Shown: positions 21,870 through 33,796, counted from the first letter of the stretch. The stretch: DNA of 64,000 nt from Megascapheus bottae (GCA_024803745.1 JANJXV010000006.1:41905501-41969500), one strand, 5' to 3'. Program-made: numbers and translations. Notes: generated by a model from the letters alone, not told the origin.

Positions 21870-22830
21870 TCCAAGTGTATAGGATTTTTTAAAAAGCAAA
21901 AAGGACTGATATTGTCCATACAGTGGTATCTGGCAACATGTCTAAGTGCCAGTAGATCAACTGCATTCTTTAAAATTGTATTGTAGTATTTCCTCCTTTA
22001 TGTAGACTTTAACTTTTTTGACTATAAATGATGCTGCAGTAAATATCCTTACTGAGGCTTCTTTGTGCACAGATGTAATCATAATTGTTATTCTCATCAG
22101 AGTCTTACCTGTGGAATTTCTGGGTAGAACAGTATGTACATTTAAAGTATTGACAGGTGCTGCCAAATGGCCACTTAAGATAATACACATTTCCCTTTTC
22201 ATCATCAGTTGATGAGGGCATCTATTTTACCCATATTCTTGGCAGCTATGACATCAATCTTGCTAATTTTAGCCAATCTGGGGTATTAAGAAGAATGATC
22301 TAGTTGTTTTAATTTATATTTCCTTGATTAGTAAATATGGAACACATTTTCCTCTACTAATTGGACATTTGTTCTTGAATGAATATCTATTCTTATTTAT
22401 TTTCTATTACAACTTTTTTTTATTGATTTAGAGTCACTCTATGTACTTCCTCTATATAAGTAATTTGGTCTTAATGTATTTCACATACTGCATACACTTT
22501 TGTCATTTTTCTTAATTCATGCTGCTTTATGTTGTAGAGAAGTTGTCCAATCTGTTAGCCCTTTCCTTTGTAGATTAGTAGTATTATATTTATTCATAGA
22601 TTATAAAATATAATTTTCCCTGCTACTTTATAGGTGAATTTTACTTTATTTATTTTTATTAAAGACTTTATTAACATTGATGTTTTGAATTTTATTTTAT
22701 ACTTTAATGAATCTGATATTCATTGAAGTTGTTTTGTATAATGTGTAATACAGTAAAAATTTCATTTTTCTTTCTGTTACAGTCACATTTCTAGTCACAC
22801 ATAACTCTAATACAGTCAATCTATTTTTCT
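21870..22830 (-). mobile_element. old L1 fragment, ORF2 3' region
   Basis: Antisense ORF2 words run through the interval: TATAAATGATGCTGCAGTAA, GTGGAATTTCTGGGTAGAAC, GGTGCTGCCAAATGGCC and TTGTGTAATACAGT-type tail sequence near 22740. No long open frame survives. Confidence 0.7.
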
Positions 22831-24027
22831 GTGACATGTTGGGGTTAAGGTGTCAGTAAAGAACCCCCCTGAAAATCCATGTAAAATTTTGTCTTGTGTG
22901 TGTAGATGAAGTCCCTGCCTCCCGTGGAGAAATTTCTTAATTTTTCATCAGATTTTCAAAACAGGATGAATGAGTGATCCAATGGAAGTTAGGAATACCT
23001 GGTTACTGAGACCTTTTTTCTAGGGCCCGTTTTAAGCTCCCTGTTTGATTTCTTCTCAGTATCACTACTGTTTTTTCAAATAATCCATTTAACATATGAT
23101 CACTGAGCACTGCTACATTAGACATGATGTACACCGGGCTCACAAAGCCAGGAGGCTGTTCTCAACAGGGTGATAGTTCAGCTGGGGAGAAAAATAACCC
23201 AACACATTAGAATATGCTATAGGAGATACGATAATAGAATGTACAGAGGGTCATAAACATTTGTGAGAGAAAGTTTTAGATTTGTGTATTTGTGTCTGTG
23301 TATGTATGCGTGTGTGCATAAGCACGTGTGTGTGCATGCTTGTATGTATTTGTATGTAGTGCCATTTCTGAAATATTCTGGTACCTGTAGAGGGAATCTG
23401 GGGAAAACAGTGTGGCCAGTTAGAAGCTGATGGAGAAACAGGGGGAAAATATTTGGGTTTGAACTGAGGTTGTGGCAGAGGAGAGAGAATAGATATGAGA
23501 GATGTAGGACCTACTAAGAAGAGAAAACAGACTGGAATTATTTATCAAGCTGGCAAACATGAGGATTTGTGGTAAAGCAGACATCCAGCATAATTGCTAG
23601 GTTTGTGAGACTGGATGGTTGGTGGAATGATGGCTAAACAGGAAATTGGGCTGGAAATCAGACTTGAATGAAAAGTTTAGTTTTTCAATAAATGTACAGC
23701 TTTGCGCTATAGATATGGAGTGAGTGGTGGATATGATGACCCTGCGTGAGGGGATAGACAGGCAACAATCGTGGAGTCTCCTGGAGAAAGGGAACAGCAA
23801 TTTGCTTGAAGAGAGACATAAGAAACTGCAATAGATAATATCACAGAGGGCTTGCGAAGAGAGTTTCATGAAGGAGAAAGAGATCAACAGGATAAAATAC
23901 CACAGACAAATGACTTGTGATAAAGACAGAGAAAGACACACTCAGGAGGCAGTCTAGTTTCTGGACTCTCCCTGGGAGCACTTTGTGGGGAGACATGAAA
24001 GAGTCTGCTTGGTTATGAGCAGAGTGC
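22831..24027. other. unique DNA
   Basis: No family recognised. 23283-23345 is a loose (TGTG/TGTA) patch. The minus frame 23597-23941 (114 codons, Ser/Leu-rich) is without a domain. Confidence 0.45.
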
Positions 24028-24148
24028 CAGTTTGATTGTAAATAAGAACCTCAAGGATTGGTCTACCTGGGTTGGCTTTGAACGGCAATCCTCAGAGCTC
24101 AGCCTCTGGGGCAGCTAGGATCATACGTATGAGCATTCAGTCCCTGGG
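24028..24148 (-). mobile_element. B1-like half of a B1-Geo SINE
   Basis: Linker AAATAAGAACCTC, then GGTTGGCTTTGAACGGCAAT, CTCAGAGCTCAGCCTC and GCAGCTAGGATCATACG. No Geo unit is attached. Confidence 0.75.
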
Positions 24149-25817
24149 AATGTAATTTTAAAGGATTTGATAGCCGAACTTGATAAAGATTTTCTTTGGT
24201 AAATACTCAAAGTAGAAAGATATTTCACAGCTGAGATGGCTTGGGCATTGAGTGCTCAGAAGAGAAGCTACCATCTTTTAGAACAGATGCTGGCAGTGCC
24301 CTCGGATACCAGCCCTGTTCCTGAGTGTGTGTACTGAGCTCTTCAGGAATGTCTTGATCAAAGGACTGATTTTCCCCCTCCTCCCCACTTCAAATCAGTT
24401 CTACTTCAAGGGGTCACAAAGGACCTGATGACAGAAGTTGTAGCTAGCATCACAAAATGTAGGTAAAAATCTTCTGTTAAATTAGATGGAAAGCCATATT
24501 TGTAACCATGAGACTTCAGGGGCAAAATGGATACAAGAACAAAGAGGAATGCTGAAAAAAAATTTCTCTTCTCCTCCTACAAACTCAGATGAACAGTTAT
24601 GTGACAAGTTGTGGAGGAAGAATAAATGAGTGCGCCACAGTTGAGGTAAGAATCGTAAAGGCAAGAAAGATTTCAGCTGCAAATGGTAATTATATTTTGA
24701 GTGGTGAGGTTAGGAGCAAAATGGACGTTTTCTATAGCAGGCCCATGTGTAGGTGAGATTCTGTTTCCTTGTGTTCTCTCAGTGACAGTGCTGGTTCAGG
24801 ATTTAAGCAGATACGATTTGCACCCTTTTGTGTGTGCCTCTGTGTTTTTATGATGGGATGTTCATCCAATGGCAGAATTCTACGACTGAAAAGAAATATG
24901 CTTTATCATTTTATTTCAAGACAACTGTTCATTTTTTCTCTTTGATAAGTGTATAATCTTGCATTATTCCAGGAAATACATTTTTTTCAAATAGAAAGTG
25001 CAGCATTTTTTTTCTTTTGACAAATGCCATATAGAAAAACCTCTCAACATAATTGGCCCTCTTTCAGCAATTTTCCTGTTGGAATATTTATTGTGAAATA
25101 TAAGTCTATCTGGTATACAAACAGAGTTAATTATAGCCATTTGCCCTCCTTTCCACTTCTTGGTGATTGCTTAGAATGTCATGTCTCAATATACTTTCAA
25201 GACAATTGGAACGTGAAAGTTCATTTTGAAAAGAGGGAAGAAAAAAGAGATTTCTGTGGGATGGATAAAGTATTTAATATTCTTCTGGTGAACAGTCAGT
25301 AATATCTTTCTTGAGTAAATAGAAATAAAAGCTTATGACTGTTTACCTGGATTTAATGTCTGTGTCATTGCTATTATTTTTTTTGTTGAAATCTTTTAAC
25401 ACCACAGCTGTTAACTAAATAGAATAAATCAGAAACTCAATAGAATAAACCAGAAACTCAGAAGTAGACTTAATTGGTGCACCATTTAGATGGACTGGAA
25501 AGAACATGACTAAGGAAGTAAAAGGAAAGGAAGAAATGCATCTGTAGATATATTATGGCTATTGGCAGTATTTCTGTCTTTCTCTGGACCACACACTAAG
25601 TTTGAGGAGTCACTTGGAGAACATCCAAGGTAAGGGTGATGAGAAAGTGCCTTGAGCACTTTCTAGACAGAGGATCGTAAGCCTTCTTCCTCCATTTTTC
25701 CAAACCCTCCCTGTCTTTGGCTTGGTCTTGGTTGATGCACATCTCCCTGAAGACTTTTAATTCCTCAGATACCTATTATACATATTGCTAATTCTGATTT
25801 TTTTACTTTTGCGTGGC
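24149..25817. other. unique DNA with a 21-bp duplication
   Basis: No gene recognised. Two tandem 21-bp units containing AGAATAAAYCAGAAACTC lie at 25418-25438 and 25439-25459 and differ at one base. The plus frame 25024-25302 has no domain. Confidence 0.45.
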
Positions 25818-26014
25818 TTTTTTTTTTTTTTTTGCTCAAGGCCAGTGCTCCACTACTTGATCCACATTTCTACTTCCCACTTTTTGCTGGTTAGTTGAAG
25901 ATAAATGTCTCATGGATTGCTCTGACAAGCCTGGCTTTGAACCTTGATCCTCAGATCTCAGCCTCATGAGTAGGTAGAGTTACAGGCATGAGCTACCAGT
26001 GAGTGCCTGGCTCC
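25818..26014 (-). mobile_element. B1-Geo SINE, Geo shortened
   Basis: A T-run joins directly to GCTCAAGGCCAGTGCTC, so the 3' 50 bp of Geo are missing. The B1-like half is complete to GCATGAGCTACCAG. Confidence 0.85.
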
Positions 26015-26110
26015 AATATTGCCTTTTATTTTGAGGATCCCTGGCCTCAGGAGTTCATGTACTGTTTTGACAGTCTTGCATTGTGCACATATTTTTCCCT
26101 TGCTTGTCTT

Positions 26111-26338
26111 TTCTTTTTTTGTTATTCCTGGTACTTGAACTCTGGGCCTGAGTATTGTCCCTGAGCTCTTCAGCTACCATCCTACCCCTTGAACCACAGC
26201 ACCACTTCCTGTTTTCTAGTGGTTAATTGGAGATAAGAGTCTCAGGGACTTTAGTGCCCGGGCTGGCTTTGAACCGCACTCCTCAGATCTCAGCCTCTTG
26301 AGTAGCGAGGATTACAGGCGTGAGTCACTGCGCCCAGC
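26111..26338 (-). mobile_element. B1-Geo SINE
   Basis: Complete, near-consensus minus copy with the linker GTGGTTAATTGGAGATAAG and GATTACAGGCGTGAGTCAC. Confidence 0.93.
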
Positions 26339-27186
26339 TTTCTTCACTTTTCTTACTAGGATTCCTGTTCTCTAGGTGAAGAACATCCAAAGGGTTTTCT
26401 CTAGATCTTTCTGTCCTTGTAACACCATTTAAGAATCTTCAGGAATCCAGCTTCAGGAATGAATTAAGACCATCTGAATAGTCATATACACTGTCACACA
26501 ATTCTCTCTTTTTAAAAAAGTCAGCAGCGAACCAGTCAGCAGTGAATCACTCACTGTCTGAGGAAGACATCCAGGCACATCAGTAATCTCATCCTTCAGT
26601 GAGGGGCTTCTAGCTATCCAAAGATACTTCTCTATGAGAAATGTGGAATAGAGTTCCAGGGATTCTGCCAGTTGATCCTGTTGGCCAAGAAACTCCTTAA
26701 TTCCACAGGTACAAAAACTTCCCCCGAGGTGACTCTACTCTGCTATTGTCTAGGCTGCAGTGATACAAAGTAAGTTTTCCCAAAGATTTTTAGAAGCATT
26801 AAAAAAAGTGAAATTCTTTCATAAATGTGCTGACCTGCTCTTTCACTTAAATATCTAGAGTCTTAATTAAACTGAAATTTCAGCCATTTTCTACAGCAAT
26901 CCTCTAGGGATATTAGTGCTCTCTCAATAGCACTCGCAATTTTCTGCAAATAGTAAGGAGATTTTGGAAATGGAATGTTTTTGGAAAGTTTAAGCATAAC
27001 CATAAGTCTTCCATGTTGGCCATAATCTTTCTACATCCTGACCTTATACTCTGTATCCACAGGGTTTGCACTAGAAAGCCTGAACTATCCAAGATGATTT
27101 CCCCTGCCTTCTCAGTCAAGGGCTTTATCCAGTGCCTATGTGGCTGCCACCAGATTCCATAAGACATTGTGTCTCTCCTCTCAGAA
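26339..27186. other. unique DNA
   Basis: A short direct repeat GTCAGCAGYGAA occurs at 26520 and 26536. No gene recognised; the minus frame 26913-27296 extends into a SINE. Confidence 0.45.
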
Positions 27187-27196
27187 CCCTTGTAGT

Positions 27197-27445
27197 AGCC
27201 CATACCTATAATCTTAGCTACTTTGGAGGCTGAGATCTGAGGATTGCAGTTCAAAGCCAGCCTAGGCAGGAAAATCTGTGAGACTCTTATTTCCAATTAA
27301 GCACCACAAAAGCTGGAAATGGAGCTGTAGCTCAAGTGGTAGAGCAAGTGAAAGATATTTGAGCAAAAAAGCTCAGGGACAGCACGCAGGTCCTGAGTCA
27401 GGCCCTAGGACCAACACACGGTGCACACTTCTCCTCTCCCCCAAG
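27197..27445 (+). mobile_element. B1-Geo SINE with TSD
   Basis: Plus copy with a small duplication in the Geo A-box region (GTAGAGCAAGTGAAAGATAT). TSD CCCTTGTAGT at 27187 and 27446 is perfect over 10 bp. Confidence 0.92.
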
Positions 27446-27604
27446 CCCTTGTAGTGTAGTTGACTGTATCAAGCCAGGCAGTATGTGGTCTTTGGGACAC
27501 TGGAACCTCTGTTTCATCAGTCTAAGGGGCAGGGAATGGAGACCACAAAGCCTTCAGGGATCCAGTGTTTTAAGAGATGAATGCTATAGTATAATCTTGC
27601 ATTG

Positions 27605-27838
27605 CTTGCCTGGGCTTTCATGTCAGACAGATCTGGGTCAGAATTTATTTCATTGATTAGCATGCATCTATTATCCGTGTTACTCTAGGTATTTCAGGAT
27701 CTTTGCATCTTAATATCCTCTTCTGTAAAATATGAGTGATAATATAATTTCTACCTTATGTAGATTTATCTTAAATTATTAAAGGAAACAAAGGGCCTTA
27801 ATACAGAATCTGGAACACAATCTCTAATAAATGATACT
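27605..27838 (+). mobile_element. MIR, long copy
   Basis: MIR order: CAGACAGATCTGGGTCAGAA, CTTAATATCCTCTTCTGTAA, AATATGAGTGATAATATAAT, CAGAATCTGGAACACAATCT and the AATAAATGAT end. Confidence 0.75.
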
Positions 27839-28322
27839 TTTCACAGTAAGTAGCCTATTGGCCTCTTCTTGGGAGCTGTTTTTCTTAAGAAAGGCTTAAA
27901 GACCAAAATAACAATTGAATACTCACCCTGTCCTAAAGCAGAGGTGCATTTTTTTTTTACTGACTCCCAATAGAAAAGGATCAATTAAAGACTTTGCCAA
28001 CCCCCCCCAAAACCAAAAAACCCAAATCTGCTTTCTTCCCTCAGGGAAATAGAATAAGGAATACAACAATCAACTCAATAAATACTTGAATAGATTTCTA
28101 GAACTTAAAGAACTTATACTAGATGGCCTCTTAATTTAATAGATGAGGCTGCTGAGAGCTAGAAATATGAACTGATTTTTGTCAGTTACATCTAACTCTA
28201 AGTATTTTTCTACTGCATATGTCTAGTTAGTCAGCAAGGGAATGAGGAGGAAGAAGAGAGATAAAGGGGCAAAAAGGAAAAGAAGTTGGAAAGAGAATGA
28301 GGGAGATGTTCATAGAAAAAGA
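27839..28322. other. unique DNA
   Basis: Contains homopolymer patches (T8 at 27951, C8/A-rich at 28002-28020) and nothing else recognised. Confidence 0.45.
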
Positions 28323-28330
28323 GAAAGTAC

Positions 28331-28404
<74 letters not shown>

Positions 28405-28411
28405 AGGGAGG

Positions 28412-28484
<73 letters not shown>

Positions 28485-28487
28485 CGC
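28323..28487. repeat. (GA)n tract with central (GGGA)n
   Basis: A pure purine run of about 155 bp: (GA) units, a (GGGA)5 block at 28398-28418, then (GA) units again to 28478 and two GAAA interruptions. The roughly mirror-symmetric layout favours triplex and G-quadruplex formation. Confidence 0.97.
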
Positions 28488-28894
28488 GAGGAGAGATCCA
28501 GGAAAAGAAGAACCAAAGTAGTCCTTTCCCATACCAATAGGGTTTTATTAAAAGTATGTCATGCCACATTGGCTTGCTTGTTTGATATAGGCATGGCGTT
28601 CTGAATGAATGAATGCGTGATAGATGATAGGCCCTTATCCTCAAGGTAGGAGCCATTTGCAATAATCCAGGTGAGAAATGTTAGCATAGGGTGGTAGCAC
28701 CAGAGAAAGTTACAAAGGTAGAATTTAGGTTATAGTTCAGAGAGAGTGGGCAAAGAGGGAGTAAAAGAAAGAAAAGAGAGAATGAGAGGGAGAGAGAGAA
28801 AAGGAAAGAGAGATTTTGCAAGTGGATATTGGAAGATATAAATGATTAGAAGAATACAGGGCAAATCTGAAGTTGATTTTCTGTTGGTGTTGTT
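28488..28894. other. unique DNA with a purine-rich patch
   Basis: 28740-28812 is imperfect GA-rich sequence. Otherwise nothing recognised. Confidence 0.45.
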
Positions 28895-29137
28895 GTTGGC
28901 ATTTATGGGGCTTGAACTCAGGGTCTGGGTGCTGGCCCTGAATTCTTTTTTTTTCTTTTCTCAAGGCTAGCACTACCACTTTGAGCTGCAGAACCACTTC
29001 TACTTCCTATTTTCTGGTGGTTCACTGGAGATAAGAGTCTCACAGACACTCCTGCCCAGCCTGACTTTGAACCATGATCCTCAGATTTCAGCCTCCTGAG
29101 TAGCCAGGATTATAGGTGCGAGCCACCAGCACCCAGC
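28895..29137 (-). mobile_element. B1-Geo SINE
   Basis: Minus copy with an internal T/C-run insertion in Geo (28947-28960) and a tail of GTT repeats at 28880-28894. Confidence 0.9.
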
Positions 29138-29500
29138 AAGCTCAAAGTTTGTGACTTGAATAATCAGGTGGATGGTGATGTTTGTAAAACTGAGATGGAA
29201 AAGTCTTTGGATATGTTGTGTTTGGAAAGATTCTGAATGTCTGGTTGTGTGTTTGATTCTAGAGCTCTAGAAAGAGAGAGAGGCTACAAATACAAATTTT
29301 GGAGGTGTCAGAATAAAGATACATAGGGATAGATGTGGGTGTTTAGGGATGGAATGAAGATAGAAAGGAAAAAATACTGAATTTGAGTTCTAGAGGAGTC
29401 CCATCTTTTAGAGGGCTACCAGAGAAGGGGTGCCCACAAATGAGACCTAGGAGTTTTTATTTGGGGAAAAGTTGAAAATTGAAGATATAGATTATTAGAG

Positions 29501-29501
<1 letters not shown>
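29138..29501. other. unique DNA
   Basis: Purine-rich unique sequence; no gene or repeat recognised. Confidence 0.45.

Positions 29502-29545
<44 letters not shown>
29502..29545. repeat. (GT)n microsatellite
   Basis: About 21 GT units, continued by alternating GCGCACACGTGCGTGC to 29559. It occupies the tail position of the minus-strand SINE that follows. Confidence 0.97.
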
Positions 29546-29548
<3 letters not shown>

Positions 29549-29555
29549 ACACGTG

Positions 29556-29784
29556 CGTGCCAGTTCTGGGTCCAGGCACTGTCCCTGAGCTTTTGTGCTT
29601 AAGGCTATCACTTTACCACTTGGGCCACAGCTCTACTTTGGGATTTTTTTCTTTTTCTTTTTCTGGTGGTGAAATGGAGCTAAGTCTTACAGACTTTCCT
29701 GCCTGGACTGGCTTTGAATCACGATTTTAAGATCTCAGTCTCCTGAGTAGTGTGAATTACAGGAGTGAGCCATCAGTGTCTGGT
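29556..29784 (-). mobile_element. B1-Geo SINE
   Basis: Minus copy lacking the GGCTTGAACTC segment of Geo (CCAGTTCTGGGTCCAGGCAC). The B1-like half is complete, with a T/C-rich expansion at 29645-29663. Confidence 0.88.
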
Positions 29785-30310
29785 GTGGGTTATTGGAGTT
29801 TTCAACAAGTAATTCCACAGGATCATTCCTGATGGGAGGGTAAAATGTGGGATGATGTGGGCTGGATGGTAAGAAAGGCAGGTGAGCTATGACTGTGTGT
29901 CTCAACGTCGTGTCAAAGACTGGGTTGGGGGGACCGAAGGAAGAGCTGTACCTTAAGCCTTGCCCCTTTCCTGTGAATAGGGCTAAAAACAAATCTTTTG
30001 AGAGATTTGGGCCAGACGTGAAGATGGAGAAATTGTTACATGAGATGGATGAATGGACACTGAAGGACCTGCTAAGCCATAGAGGACTGTCTAGGTAAAT
30101 TCCTGCCGTGCTGAGTCAAGGATGATGCAATACACACCTAGCCTAAACTTGTGGCTGTGGACATGGAGGGCTGGATTTTAGAAATATTTGCAAGAGTTGG
30201 CAGGTTTTGTAACTGACTGGAAAGAGGCGATGAGAAAAGAGTTGCAAAAGGGTCAAGGCCACTAAAATTAGTTTATATAAATTTAATATAGAAAAGAATA
30301 ATTAAAAAAA
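29785..30310. other. unique DNA
   Basis: No repeat recognised. A plus frame at 29889-30098 (69 codons) has a normal-looking composition but no splice borders or domain that I can identify. Confidence 0.45.
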
Positions 30311-30483
30311 ATGGGGCTGGGAGTGTGGCCTAGTGGTAGAGTGCTCGCCTAGCATGCACAAAGCCCTGGATTTGATTTCACACAGAAAAAAGCCAGAAGT
30401 GGTGCTCAAGTGGTAGAGCACTAACTTTGAGAAATCTCAAGGGCAGTGCCCAGGCCCTGAGTTCAAGCCCTAGGACTAGTAAC
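30311..30483 (+). mobile_element. IDL-Geo SINE, short variant
   Basis: Plus copy missing about 25 bp (part of the ID/Geo junction and the Geo GCTGTGG word). It starts GGGCTGGGAGTGTGGCCTAG. Confidence 0.9.
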
Positions 30484-30959
30484 TCATATTTTGTATCAGA
30501 AACATGAGTAGCTCTGACAGTTTGAATTTCTCCATTTTGTTCTGCATGTGGACTAGATAATAAAAATTGAGTAAACTTACAGTGAACTGACTTTTCCAAC
30601 CTTCGAAGATTGTTAATGAACCAATGAATGTGTTTCTGTTTGTGTAAAAGCTGATAGCTAAAGCCAGATATTAGAATGAGATCAGTTTAGACTTCATTTT
30701 TTGGTCGTTTGCCAGGTGAATATTGATACAACTGCATTTATTTATGAGGTTGCTGATCATTTGAATTGCTCTGAGAGGAGGGCTTGTTATTTTACAGAGC
30801 CATTCTCGCCTGCTTAACAAAATGACATTAATCTTGCCATCTAGAAAGCAGCGACTTTCAGCCAAGTAGAAGAGATGCTGTAGTGACTGGAATGTGCGAG
30901 TGCTTTGCCCCAAACACTGGAGCCTTTCCACACTCAGAGGCAATAGTTGGAGTGGTATT
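30484..30959. other. unique DNA
   Basis: No repeat recognised; the minus frame 30671-30943 is without a domain. Confidence 0.45.
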
Positions 30960-30973
30960 GTTCAACTTTCTTA

Positions 30974-31093
30974 AAAATTATTTTTTAAAAATTTTGTCTC
31001 TTGTGGGGCTTGAACTCTGGGCCGGGGTGTTGCCCCTGAGCTCTTCAGCTCAAGGCTAGCACTCTTCCATTTGAGCCACAGCACCACTTCCTA
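30974..31093 (-). mobile_element. solo Geo monomer with perfect TSD
   Basis: Only antisense Geo (TGTGGGGCTTGAACTCTGG to CAGCACCACTTCCTA) with a T/A-rich tail is present, yet it is bounded by a perfect 14-bp TSD, GTTCAACTTTCTTA, at 30960 and 31094. The element therefore inserted as a lone right monomer or as a 5'-truncated copy. Confidence 0.9.
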
Positions 31094-31107
31094 GTTCAAC
31101 TTTCTTA

Positions 31108-31719
31108 TGGGCATAAAAACCAAACCAAACCAAATCCTTTCAAATAATTTTTTTATATACGCACTCATATAATCAGTTTCCTTGGCTAATTTGAACTCAG
31201 ATATTTCCTTGAAAGGACTGATTAGCACTGCTTTAACAATTCTCAGTTGTTTTACTTTTCCCAGTAGTCCCTAGGAAATGAGTCCATGTTGAAAAGTTTT
31301 ACTAGTTATGTCATTCTGAGCACTTTATACCCGGTTTGCTTACATAAGAACCTCAACTGCTTTAAGGGAAAGAAAAGCTTCTACCTCCCCCCTGCCAAGT
31401 TCTGAACATGATGACATATATTTAGATGAGTTTAATAAGTACTAGAATAGTAGAAATTTAGAACGGAAGCAGAAATTAGATGCAATCTGCTCTTTGCTTT
31501 CTCAGACCAGCAACAGAGGTCTAAAGAAGTATTTGGCCAAGTTCTAATCAATTACAGAGTTTGGTAATAGGTGATCCCATTATGGGATGTGTTAACTTTG
31601 ATCACTTTGATAAAGTGATAGCCTCTACATTTTTCCATTAGGAAGCTGTTTCTTATCCTTTCATGAACAATAAATGTTTTGTGGGTATGTTGGGACTATA
31701 TTTCTTTCCTGTCTAAACT
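31108..31719. other. unique DNA
   Basis: AT-rich unique sequence; contains a 10-bp palindrome-like pair ATCCCATTATGGGAT near 31573. No gene recognised. Confidence 0.45.
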
Positions 31720-31985
31720 TATGTTGACCATTGTTTATTCTGTTGAACATCTTTTCATGTGCTTTCCAGCTATTTCTATACGTTCTTTGAAGGAATAAAT
31801 ATTTGACTCATTTTCAGTTGAGTCATTTGTCTTTTTGTTGTAGAGTTGCAGTTCTTTAGATACTCAGAACATTAGATCCCTATTAGACACGTGGCACATG
31901 GCTTGCAAAGATTTTATTCTGGTCTGTTCTGAAGGGGTTATTTTCATTTTGAAAGATAATCTTTTCTGTCCTCCTCATTCTGTTT

Positions 31986-32060
31986 TTGGTAGTACTGGGG
32001 TATGAATTTAGAGACTTACATTCACTGGACAGGTGCTCTACCCCATAAGCCACACGCCTC
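31986..32060 (-). mobile_element. ID-type SINE monomer
   Basis: Antisense ID: TACTGGGGTATGAATTTAG (B box side) to GGTGCTCTACCCCATAAGCC. No Geo attached; it directly precedes a B1-Geo copy. Confidence 0.65.
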
Positions 32061-32071
32061 AAAAGATCAAT

Positions 32072-32290
32072 CTTTTTGGGGGGAGTTGGTTGTGGGGCTT
32101 GATCTCAGGGCCTGGGCACTATATCTGAGTTCTTTATGCTTAAGGCTAGAGCACTACCACTTTGAGCCACAGTACCACTTCTGGTTTCCTAGAACTTAAT
32201 TGGAGAAGAGTCTTATAGACTTCCCTATTTTCCCAGTCTGGCTTTGAACTACAATCCTCAGACCTCAGCCTCCTGAGTAGAAAGGATTAG
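32072..32290 (-). mobile_element. B1-Geo SINE
   Basis: Minus copy with a G-run (TTTTTGGGGGG) at the tail side, matching the C-rich 3' end seen in plus copies. The last ~25 bp of the B1-like half are missing. Confidence 0.88.
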
Positions 32291-32333
32291 CGTTTCTTAT
32301 TTTGATGATATTCAATCTATTGATTTTTCTTTT

Positions 32334-32570
32334 TTTTTTTTGTGGGTCATGGGGCTTGAACTCTGGGCCTGGATGTTGTCCCTGAGCTCTTCAGCTCAAG
32401 TCTACCACCCTACCCCTGGAGTCACAGCACCACTACTCCTTTTCTAGTAGTTAATTGGTAATAAGAGTCTCACGTTTTTTTTTTAGTGCCCAGGCTGTCT
32501 CTGAACCTGGATCTTCAGATCTTAACCTTTTGAGTAGCTAGGATTACAGGTGTGAGCCACCACGCCCAGC
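32334..32570 (-). mobile_element. B1-Geo SINE with TSD
   Basis: Near-consensus minus copy. TSD TTGATTTTTCTTTT at 32320 and 32571 is perfect over 14 bp and lies in L1 sequence. Confidence 0.94.
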
Positions 32571-32790
32571 TTGATTTTTCTTTTGTTGAGATGTTTTTGG
32601 TGTCATACCTAAAATCCATTGAACAACCCAAAGTCATGTCAGGAAGCTATGTCTTTGTTTTCTTCTGAGAGATATAGGTTTAGCGCATACACGGTGGTCT
32701 TTGATCCACTTTGAATTAACTTTGTGTTAACTCATGATGCGAGAAGATACTCAGCTCTCCCAGCAGCATTTGTTGGGAGACAGTTAGTTG

Positions 32791-33426
32791 GCTCTCTCAG
32801 TCTTTTTTTTTTTTTTTTTTGAGAACCTCTTAAAATTTAGACTAGCTCAGTATTCTGGGCTTTTCCTTTCCAGCCTTGAAAATAGGTACTTTCCCAAGAA
32901 GTCTTGGCTTCTTTTATTGAGGGAATTTCAGAAGCCACGATTTGGATTTGGGGTGTAGCTAAGCATATGTTGTACCACTGAGCTCTACACCCTTAGGCCT
33001 TTTCCTTGTTTTTATTGCAAAATTTTGTATTCTTTCCCCAAATATAATTTCTAGCACTGTAAAGAATATACATTCTTTTTAGTGGAGGTTATACTTCTCT
33101 TTTTCTCTCTCCTGCTCAGCATTTCTAATTTAATGTCTTTGTTAGGCTGTTCCATGAAATTAATTTTCCAGAGTGAATTTATGATTCTACCTTAGTCTTT
33201 GGTTGACTAAAAGGAAATCTGTAGAACATGTACATAACTTCATCTCCCAAACTGATGAAATAATAAACCTACTTCTCATTTGATTAAAAATCTTATCCTT
33301 TAGTACTTCATTTTTCTTATCAGGATACCTTTACATTATATCTTTTCATTAGGGAGATAATGAGAAAAAAAGTTAAGACACACATCTGTGCTTTAGGTAG
33401 AAGTCAACTGTTTTGTTTAGTGTACT
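32791..33426. other. unique DNA after the L1
   Basis: A T18 run at 32803 is followed by AT-rich sequence. A possible ID-like scrap is GGTGTAGCTAAG..CCACTGAGC at 32953-32985. No gene recognised. Confidence 0.4.
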
Positions 33427-33654
33427 TTTTTTGTTGGTTGTGGGACTTGAACTCAGGGTCTGAGGTACTGTCTTTGATCCTTTTTGCTCAAGGCTAGTGC
33501 TCTACTACTTTGAGTCACAGCTTGAGTTCTGGTGTTTAGATGGTTAACTGGAGTCTCACAGCCTTTTCTGCCTGGGATTGGCTTTGAACTGCAATCAGAT
33601 CTCAGCCTCCTGGGTAACTAGGATTACAAATATGAGCCACGAGTCCCTGGCTCA
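33427..33654 (-). mobile_element. B1-Geo SINE
   Basis: Minus copy with two internal deletions (linker lacks ATTGGAGATAAG; GATCCTC is missing after CTGCAATC). Confidence 0.88.
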
Positions 33655-33667
33655 GAGCCTCAGTGCT

Positions 33668-33731
33668 CTTCCTTCCTTCCTTCCTTCCTTCCTTCCTTCC
33701 TTCCTTCCTTCCTTCCTTCCTTCCTTCCTTC

Positions 33732-33794
<63 letters not shown>
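33668..33794. repeat. (TTCC)n passing into (TTTC)n
   Basis: About 16 TTCC units (33668-33733) then about 15 TTTC units (33734-33794), ending directly at the Geo 3' end of the next SINE. On the SINE strand this reads as (GAAA)n then (GGAA)n, an expanded A-tail. Confidence 0.97.

Positions 33795-33796
<2 letters not shown>

Larger units (their letters stand above)
31720..32790 (-). mobile_element. L1 ORF2 region, split by SINEs
   Basis: Antisense ORF2 C-terminal third: GAACATCTTTTCATGTGCTT, GTCTTTTTGTTGTAGAGTTG, then after the insertions TCTTTGATCCACTTTGAATT and CCCAGCAGCATTTGTTG. Three SINE pieces (31986-32060, 32072-32290, 32334-32570) interrupt it; the flanking L1 is colinear. Confidence 0.85.

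Noticed and set aside
28227..28662. ORFs up to 143 codons on both strands
   Set aside because: They are translations of the (GA)n tract plus flanks; low complexity, no domain.
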